Notes under the pieces: model-generated
What the model was told of the DNA's origin: nothing
The model's input: only the letters and a program-made list of their open reading frames with translations
Databases searched by the model: none
Position numbers and translations under genes: made by a program
Shown here: positions 62,961-64,000 of the stretch, piece by piece
Layout: the number at the start of each line of letters is the position of its first letter
Position numbering within the stretch: the stretch's first letter is position 1
Assembly: GCA_022606425.2 (NCBI GenBank)
Contig: JAHDVF020000167.1
Span: forward strand, 712,813 to 776,812
DNA from: Lepidostoma basale
Lineage: Eukaryota; Arthropoda; Insecta; Trichoptera; Lepidostomatidae
DNA: 64,000 nt
Direction of reading: 5' to 3'

Positions 62961-63567
62961 CTTTTTTAGGCTTTTGTTGGCAATGATAACTTGAAATGAA
63001 TTTTACATGCTATGTACTTAATTGTATAACGCGAAGACTGTAAGCGTCTTAGGATTAAAATCTTGACCTTTAAGAACGATACACCTTCATGAAAAGATGT
63101 TCGCTCCGTCGCAATCACAAAGCGCCATTCGTATTGAATTAAAAAAAAGTGTGGCAATGAGGCACAAGTCGCTCAAAGCGAGGGTTCTCGTGGTGTACTA
63201 ACAAGCCCCTCGACCCGTCACTCGGCCCGCGGGGACAATCCACATCTTGGCGTGACAAAGAAGCGCTCAAGATGACACCGAAACCCTCGCAATCCGTTCA
63301 CACTCCGCGGGAGTGAAAGCGAGAAATGACGTTCTTTTAATTACGCCACATACTTTCTACAAAAAGAGACTTTTCTTCTCAAAAGCTCCCAACGCCTTTG
63401 AATAACGAAAGCTACAATAATACAAAAAAAAAGAGATAGATACTTAAATACCACATTAAATCGTTGATCTTTATATTGTAATGTATACTTATATGTGTTT
63501 GTGTATATAAATATATGTATCTATTATATAATCCTCGTTCCATAAACATCATTAACATTTAAAAAAA

Positions 63568-63912
63568 ACTTACCGTTCTTTCTTCATTCATTATATCCAT
63601 GTAAATGATTCTCCAAACGTGGCACGTGGCATGATTCTTTCATTATTTTGTTCATAACACTTTAATTCGCACTGCATTAAATTTTTATAGTTTCATTCGA
63701 CACTCTATCATACACAAAAAATCTGAGGAAAACGTGGCACGATCAAATAAATCAAATATTGAATGTCGGGCACGCGAGAAGTCAGAGAAAGCGACATGCG
63801 ATGTATGAATGTTGATAAATCGAGAGAAGTATGTCAGGAAATAACAGTGTAGTGGTCCATTTTTCTGTCTACCCCTTCGGAGAGATGGCGTAATGGTTAG
63901 TTAGTTAGTTAG
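63568..63912 (+). mobile_element. LINE tail with inverted 5' segment
   Basis: 63721-63912 is a plus-strand 3' end (AGGAAAACGTGGCACGATCA, CTACCCCTTCGGAGAGATGG, then GTTAGTTAGTTAGTTAGT). Directly before it, 63568-63715 is the same LINE on the minus strand, covering the ORF region that should lie immediately upstream (CGACACTCTATCATACACA and TTCATTATTTTGTTCATAAC). The layout is a 5' inversion with loss of a few tens of bases at the junction. Confidence 0.85.
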
Positions 63913-64000
63913 TCTTATTTATATATACTATAAACATACTTCCTAAATATACAAATCGAAAACCTTCGAGGGAGAGTGACAAGACTATGACGGCCACGTC

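Larger units (their letters stand above)
57656..64000. other. Intergenic, mobile-element-rich region
   Basis: After the putative poly(A) site no exon of any gene is recognised. 57660-58170 is plain AT-rich DNA. The rest holds the elements listed below, separated by AT-rich sequence. 61280-62100 and 62970-63560 show nothing I can name beyond simple AT-rich tracts and a GC-richer patch at 63180-63340. Confidence 0.7.

Noticed and set aside
1..64000. CRISPR arrays, operons, rRNA genes, functional tRNA genes
   Set aside because: The window is eukaryotic nuclear DNA. No regular repeat-spacer array, no rRNA segment and no complete tRNA cloverleaf were found.

Overview
The window is a piece of an insect nuclear genome, probably lepidopteran. 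The DNA is AT-rich with short GC-rich islands, introns run to 12 kb or more, and many decayed non-LTR retrotransposon tails, SINE-like units and small foldback elements are scattered through it. The order-level guess rests on repeat style and is weaker than the gene call.

One protein-coding gene is recognised: the 3' half of Rbp6, a Musashi-family RNA-binding protein, on the + strand. Seven coding exons are read directly (19084-19166, 27927-28011, 31693-31725, 33683-33766, 45655-45720, 48441-48682, 50423-50464). All have GT/AG boundaries and compatible phases. Together they encode 211 residues, from RNP1 of the second RRM to the Musashi-type C-terminus ending TNGYH. RRM1 and the start of RRM2 must lie upstream of base 1. 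A strong donor 25 nt after the stop and a good acceptor at 51239 suggest a spliced 3' UTR. A terminal non-coding exon may extend to an AATAAA near 57630. Two exons can also be read through their donors into GC-rich open sequence, which would give alternative C-termini.

Layout: 1-19083 is intron of the same gene, with LINE, SINE and foldback debris and some GC-rich, possibly regulatory islands. 19084-50489 holds the coding exons and their introns. 50490-51238 is a probable 3' UTR intron containing a palindromic MITE. 51239 to about 57655 is the probable long 3' UTR. 57656-64000 is intergenic and mobile-element rich. It contains a Kolobok/piggyBac-like TTAA element, a 5'-truncated LINE with a broken reverse transcriptase ORF, a LINE relic split by a hAT-like element with a perfect 8-bp target duplication, and a LINE tail with a 5' inversion.

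The main cross-cutting signals are these. A short structured motif (CTGAYGA, one base, a stem-loop, GAAAC), resembling a hammerhead ribozyme core, recurs in several otherwise different repeat families. A LINE whose 3' tail is (GTTA)n has left copies through the locus, and one sense-strand tail places three GTTAGT motifs about 120 bases upstream of an Rbp6 exon.
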